This document shows positions 61,201 through 64,000 of a stretch of 64,000 nt of DNA, one piece after another. Source of the DNA: Roseivirga spongicola (lineage in GTDB: Bacteria; Bacteroidota; Bacteroidia; Cytophagales; Cyclobacteriaceae). Positions within the stretch are counted from its first letter, which is position 1, and each line of letters starts with the position of its first letter. Both the position numbers and the translations under genes were made by a program. A model generated the notes under the pieces. It did no database searches, was not told the DNA's origin, and was given only the letters and a program-made list of their open reading frames with translations. The stretch covers positions 744,001 through 808,000 of the forward strand of contig NZ_LRPC01000028.1 in the NCBI RefSeq assembly GCF_001592965.1. The letters run 5' to 3'.

Positions 61201-61704
61201 GGTTACAACTATATAGTCTCCGTCTGGTGACCATTCAGCAGATTGAACCCATTCATTATTTCCTTTCGTAATCTGTGAAAACTCTTCGGTTTCCAAGTCC
61301 ATGATCCAAGCATTGTCTGATCCTGATCTGTCTGAAGTAAACACAATGCTTTTACCATCGGGGCTATAGCGAGGATGCGTATCGTAAGCCATACCATCGG
61401 TGATTCTCGTGGCTTTTCCACCAGAGATAGGCATGGTATATAGGTCGCCCATCATATCGAAGGCAATCGTTTTTCCGTCAGGGGAAACATCTACCGAGAT
61501 CCAAGTACCTTCTGTGGTGTTGAACTCCAACAGCCGATCTGCTTTAAGGGGAAGATCTTTGTAGGTCTTTTGGTTGAACTTTGAGGTATCGGATTTTTCT
61601 TTTTGGAAGGCGTGTGATTGGAGCCCCATAAACATTATGGAAGCTACCATAAGCAAACTTAGGAGCTTGCTTCGCCTCATTAGTGATTGGCCAAATTGGT
61701 TCAT
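58216..61704 (-). CDS. PD40/TolB-like propeller fused to an amidohydrolase, exported
   Basis: 1162 aa. Signal peptide ends QSHAFQ. Residues ~45-660 hold two sets of WD40-like PD40 repeats (SPDGKTIAFDMMGDLYTMP, RYSPDGKSIVFTSDRSG, TWSPDGKNLAFATWSD). A Glu/Lys-rich linker (~685-735) leads to an amidohydrolase domain (~745-1140): GKTIVPGFIDTHAHMWP (metal HxH), GHEHSFPIAP, and SHGQLQG where most relatives have an Asp-rich DS motif. C-terminal ADLVILNDNPL is typical. Related proteins are annotated as periplasmic peptidases or imidazolonepropionase-like enzymes; substrate unknown. Confidence 0.88.
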   Translation of the reverse strand: MNQFGQSLMRRSKLLSLLMVASIMFMGLQSHAFQKEKSDTSKFNQKTYKDLPLKADRLLEFNTTEGTWISVDVSPDGKTIAFDMMGDLYTMPISGGKATRITDGMAYDTHPRYSPDGKSIVFTSDRSGSDNAWIMDLETEEFSQITKGNNEWVQSAEWSPDGDYIVVTKGRRNLKLFMYHKDGGGGFQLISSPSSLKVIEPAFSPDGRYIYFSQRNGAWNYNAQLPQYQIGVYDRENGERSTVTSRYGSAFTPTLSPDGKWMVYGSRYEDQTGLVLRDLKSGDERWLAYPILRDEQESIAPLGVLPAMSFTPDSKEVITSWDGKLFKVGIEGGKATEIPLDVDVKLEMGPRLKFDYPISDETDMVVTQIRDGVPSPDGSKLAFTALNRLYVMTIPDGEPKRLTDFDMTEAMPTWSPDGKNLAFATWSDTEGGSIYKVNVDGRPRPVKITSESAIYMTPVWAPNNRIVFTKGSAQNLKDASGPGAARADEDLCWISPDGGEINFIMKTKGKSGPHFVKGSDRIYLSGFNGLSSVRWDGTDEKEIVKVTGISTYGSIAGHDHSPYEIYDPWSEDEHGAGGTSLGEGEGWRENNPPSRATAIYMAPEGDKAMALINNDIYVVTVPKLGQTPTISVSNPSSSQFPSMKLTEIGGQFPAWSADAKKVHWSIGNAHFIYDLDEAEAYADSVKIAKKAEAEAKEAAKDEEKEEEVEEAKEETEEDKKEEKKDEGYQPTEFRVKVMAKKDVPEGVALLKGARIITMNGDEVIENGDILIENARIKAVGASGTLEVPRKAEVIDMAGKTIVPGFIDTHAHMWPAWGLHKNQVWVYAANLAYGVTATRDPQTATTDVLTYSDLVETGDLYGPRVYSTGPGVGYWMYNLKDLDHTKRVLKQYSEYYNTKTIKMYLVGNRKQRQWVIEAAKEQQLMPTTEGGLDFKLNMTQLIDGYPGHEHSFPIAPLYKDVTYSVAESKMAYTSTLLVSYGGPWAENYFYSRENPYHDKKLQRFTPYDELASKSRRRPGWFMDEEHVFRKHSEGVNSVVQQGGLAGIGSHGQLQGLGYHWELWAVGSEMEEHDALRVATILGAEALGLEGDLGSIEAGKLADLVILNDNPLTNLRNTNNIFRVMKNGRLYDTNTLDEVYPRKKKAEQFYWHQAKPEGLPGIKK

Positions 61705-61796
61705 AGTTTTTGGATTGTTGTTAAGACATCCTTGAATTTAAGAAATATCATTTACGCTAGAAGCCGATTATTATTTAACATTGCGAAAAAACCAGC

Positions 61797-62822
61797 ATGG
61801 CTCAGAAACGAAAAACTACTTCAAGGAAAACTAGCGCAAAAAAACGACCTTCAGGTCGAACTAACAGCGGTTCTAGCTTCGGCAGGTTTCTCCTTGGCAT
61901 TATCATTTTAGCAGGATTGGCCTATGCTGCTTTAGCCATTAAGGAAGGACAGCTGGTTCCGAATGTTATTCAGGAGTTTAGTGTTGAGTCACTCTTACCA
62001 AGTAAATCTGACACTCAAAAGCCTGAGCCTACAACTGTTAAAAAAGAGCTAGCAGCACCAACTCCAAAAAAGGAAGAACCTAAAGCGGTTGAGCCTGAAA
62101 AGAGCCTTGATTACGATGCATTCGACCTATACTTCACTACTGCATTCGATTTTGGTTGGCCAGCCTACAGCACTACAGATGCTGTAATAGAAAGACCTTA
62201 TTACACCATCAGTTATAGCGAAGAACACGAACAAGCTATGTGGGTAGCCTATAAATTAGTGGCCGATTCCTTGGCCAAGCCTACATTCGAAAGAAAGGAC
62301 AACTTCCGAGAAGACCCAAGGGTTCGTACCGAGTCGGCTTCGCTAGCAGACTATAGAGGCTCTGGATATGATAGGGGTCATTTGGCACCAGCAGCAGATT
62401 TTTCTTACGATGAATTTGCCCTATCGCAAAGCTTTTACATGAGCAATATGAGCCCTCAAGACCCTAGCTTTAACAGAGGCATTTGGAAGAAACTGGAAGA
62501 CCAAGTACGTAACTGGGCTAAGGTAAACAATACCATTTACGTTGTTACTGGCCCTGTATTGAACAAGAAATTCAAAACCATTGGCAGAAATGAAGTTTCT
62601 GTCCCTGAGTATTACTACAAGATAGTACTGGATATTGAAAAGCCAGAGGTAAAAGCTATTGCCTTTCTAATGAAGAACGAAAAGTCGTCAGCCGACCTAA
62701 GTACTTTTGTGGTGAGTATTGATGAATTGGAAAAACTAACCAAGCTCGATTTTTTCCCTGCTATGCCCGATGAACTTGAAGACGCTTTGGAGAGTGGCAT
62801 AAGTATTAATAAATGGTTCTAG
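61797..62822 (+). CDS. DNA/RNA non-specific endonuclease (NucA family), membrane-anchored
   Basis: 341 aa. Basic N-terminus, then one membrane helix (~28-48, GRFLLGIIILAGLAYAALAI), a Pro/Lys-rich stalk, and the nuclease domain (~115-341). Catalytic DRGH in YRGSGYDRGHLAPAADF, Mg-ligand Asn in NMSPQDPSFNRGIWKKLE. Would degrade nucleic acid in the periplasm or outside, e.g. for nutrient use or DNA uptake. Divergent from the amidohydrolase gene; followed after 17 bp by a CPBP protease. Confidence 0.94.
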   Translation: MAQKRKTTSRKTSAKKRPSGRTNSGSSFGRFLLGIIILAGLAYAALAIKEGQLVPNVIQEFSVESLLPSKSDTQKPEPTTVKKELAAPTPKKEEPKAVEPEKSLDYDAFDLYFTTAFDFGWPAYSTTDAVIERPYYTISYSEEHEQAMWVAYKLVADSLAKPTFERKDNFREDPRVRTESASLADYRGSGYDRGHLAPAADFSYDEFALSQSFYMSNMSPQDPSFNRGIWKKLEDQVRNWAKVNNTIYVVTGPVLNKKFKTIGRNEVSVPEYYYKIVLDIEKPEVKAIAFLMKNEKSSADLSTFVVSIDELEKLTKLDFFPAMPDELEDALESGISINKWF

Positions 62823-62839
62823 AGTATTAGATTAGAACC

Positions 62840-63700
62840 ATGAAATACTACACACGCATTCTAGTTTATATTGTACTACTTTTCTTCGCTGTCGGTTTCT
62901 TGCAGATAGTTGGTGCTTTAATGGTAGGAGTCGGTTTCGATGAAATAACAGGGAGTGGAAATGAGCTTACCTTAATGGAGGACACTATAATCTCCTACTT
63001 CGGATTGGCAGGCACCATTGCTCTATTCTTTTTTGCATTTCAGAAAATAGAAGAAATCTCTGTCCCAAAAAGTTTCTTTTCTACTCATCAACTTAAAAGA
63101 GATACTCTCTTGGCAGTGATTACAGTAGTTTCAATTATTGGGATTGGTACGGCAATTTTATTGCTTTCTAATCAAATATCTTTAACCCCACTCCCCTTTG
63201 ATGGCGGAATTGTTTTAACAACTTTTCTTCTTTTTGTAAGCGTTTCAATTCAGGAGGAATTGTTTTGTAGAGGGCTAATCCAAAAGACCTTAATGAGATC
63301 TATCCCACCATACACCGCCCTTGCTGTAGCTTCGTTCCTTTTTGCCTTACTGCATGCCTTCAACCCTAACTTATCACTCCTCGGCTTTATCAACTTGACC
63401 TTGTCTGGAGTTCTATTAGGCTTAGTATTTATGCATACTGAGAATCTTTGGTTTTGCTTTGTAGCCCACTTGATATGGAACTTTATACAAGCCCCGTTCT
63501 TAGGATTCAATGTAAGTGGGAATGAAATTCAATCAATAACACAGATCCAACTTTATGGACCTTCTTATCTAACAGGCGGTAAATTTGGTTATGAAGGATC
63601 AATTCTGTGCACAACCCTTTCAGTAATTGCCATATTCATTCTAGACTTGTACTTCAGAAAAAGAAACAAAGAATCAGTAAGACTTTCTGACATTGGCTAA
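62840..63700 (+). CDS. CPBP family intramembrane metalloprotease (Abi/Rce1-like)
   Basis: 286 aa with about eight membrane helices. Catalytic motifs: EELFCRG (EExxxR type, E-E then R), FALLHAFNP (FxxxH), and HLIWNF. The family includes CAAX proteases and bacteriocin self-immunity proteins; role here unknown. Likely co-transcribed with the nuclease (17-bp gap). Followed directly by inverted-repeat element copy 4. Confidence 0.9.
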   Translation: MKYYTRILVYIVLLFFAVGFLQIVGALMVGVGFDEITGSGNELTLMEDTIISYFGLAGTIALFFFAFQKIEEISVPKSFFSTHQLKRDTLLAVITVVSIIGIGTAILLLSNQISLTPLPFDGGIVLTTFLLFVSVSIQEELFCRGLIQKTLMRSIPPYTALAVASFLFALLHAFNPNLSLLGFINLTLSGVLLGLVFMHTENLWFCFVAHLIWNFIQAPFLGFNVSGNEIQSITQIQLYGPSYLTGGKFGYEGSILCTTLSVIAIFILDLYFRKRNKESVRLSDIG

Positions 63701-63703
63701 AAA

Positions 63704-63845
63704 GCTGTCTCACAAGCCATTAGTCCTCTGGTTTTTAAAGTGACTAGAAGTCTTTATCGAACCAGAAAACCTCCAATGTGGAGAGATTCTCTCTTATTTA
63801 GTATGTTGGAGAGAAATAAAGATTAGCTCTTGAGACAGCCTCTTT
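63704..63845. repeat. Intergenic inverted-repeat element, copy 4
   Basis: GCTGTCTCACAAGCC at the left pairs with the reverse complement of GAGGCTGTCTCAAGAGCTAA at the right end, with TCTTTT after it. Begins 4 nt past the CPBP stop. The interior differs from the other copies. Confidence 0.75.
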
Positions 63846-63870
63846 TACACCTATTCTAGTTAGAATTCTC

Positions 63871-64000
63871 TTATCCCTTTTTCCTTTCGGCTGTCATTTC
63901 CAGTGTACCATCGGGCGTGTAAACAGCACCTTCACAGTCATCACCATCGAACTTAAATTCAAACTCGATATTTCCACCATCTATTTCTGCACTACCTTCT
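63871..64000 (-). CDS. C-terminal fragment of an unidentified protein
   Basis: The window ends inside this gene. The last 42 codons read EGSAEIDGGNIEFEFKFDGD and continue to a stop at 63871 (AERKKG at the end). The mixture of acidic and beta-like residues (EFEFKFDGDDCEGAVY, then TLEMTAERK) suggests an exported or lipid-binding beta-sandwich terminus, but no family can be assigned. The frame is open to the window edge, which supports its being real. Confidence 0.55.
   Translation of the reverse strand, partial: EGSAEIDGGNIEFEFKFDGDDCEGAVYTPDGTLEMTAERKKG

Overview
The window comes from a member of the Bacteroidota, probably a marine Cytophagales-type bacterium related to Roseivirga or Fulvivirga. 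The phylum is supported by type IX secretion genes (a PorP/SprF-like protein and a giant adhesin with a type B, gliding-motility-type sorting domain), by Bacteroidota promoter boxes of the form TTG-N19-TAnnTTTG, by many DUF2911/DUF1080/fasciclin/PD40 proteins, and by a propeller-type histidine kinase. The genus is inference only. Both ends cut through genes: a serine hydrolase at 1-579 and an unrecognised C-terminus at 63871-64000.

Layout. 0.7-3.7 kb: a TPP riboswitch with an attenuator drives a thiamine salvage operon, thiM-thiE-tenA-thiD. 3.7-12.7 kb: mostly single genes (outer-membrane barrel, acyl-CoA-binding protein, GT-C glycosyltransferase, rsmE with an SpmA-SpmB fusion behind it, DUF2911, dipeptidyl peptidase IV, TPR lipoprotein). 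12.7-12.85 kb: a candidate structured small RNA next to dapD. 13.8-20.2 kb: a GT4 glycosyltransferase, the proline operon proC-proB-proA, a DUF1080 lipoprotein and truA. 20.3-23.2 kb: a PadR regulator with an FtsX/MacB-type permease.

23.2-31.5 kb is the most unusual part. Four head-to-tail genes that I cannot assign to a known system encode a 333-aa beta-rich protein, a 1923-aa giant whose N-terminus is paralogous to it, and two small proteins sharing one domain. They are bracketed by 226-bp direct repeats (about 93% identical) of the 3' end of the adjacent porP-like gene. The far copy is a broken gene remnant, so the block looks like an inserted island.

31.3-42.8 kb is a surface-adhesin locus: a LuxR-type response regulator, its propeller sensor kinase, a 2054-aa adhesin and a PorP/SprF-SPOR protein, all on the minus strand. 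The perfect motif TACGTA-N4-TACGTA lies at matching positions upstream of both the regulator operon and the adhesin operon, which suggests that the regulator controls both.

43-55.3 kb: alaS-gatB-TlpA, an M23 peptidase, a MerR-like gene with dprA, a serine hydrolase with an HMG-CoA lyase, and a sigma / anti-sigma / fasciclin cluster. 56.3-57.9 kb: an AT-rich two-gene cassette (an Aag-fold-like protein and an agmatine-deiminase-family protein) between long palindromes that resemble integron attC sites. 58-64 kb: a PD40-amidohydrolase, a membrane-anchored nuclease and a CPBP protease. Four copies of a 130-145 bp inverted-repeat element occur across the window, each just after a stop codon, and they probably serve as terminators.
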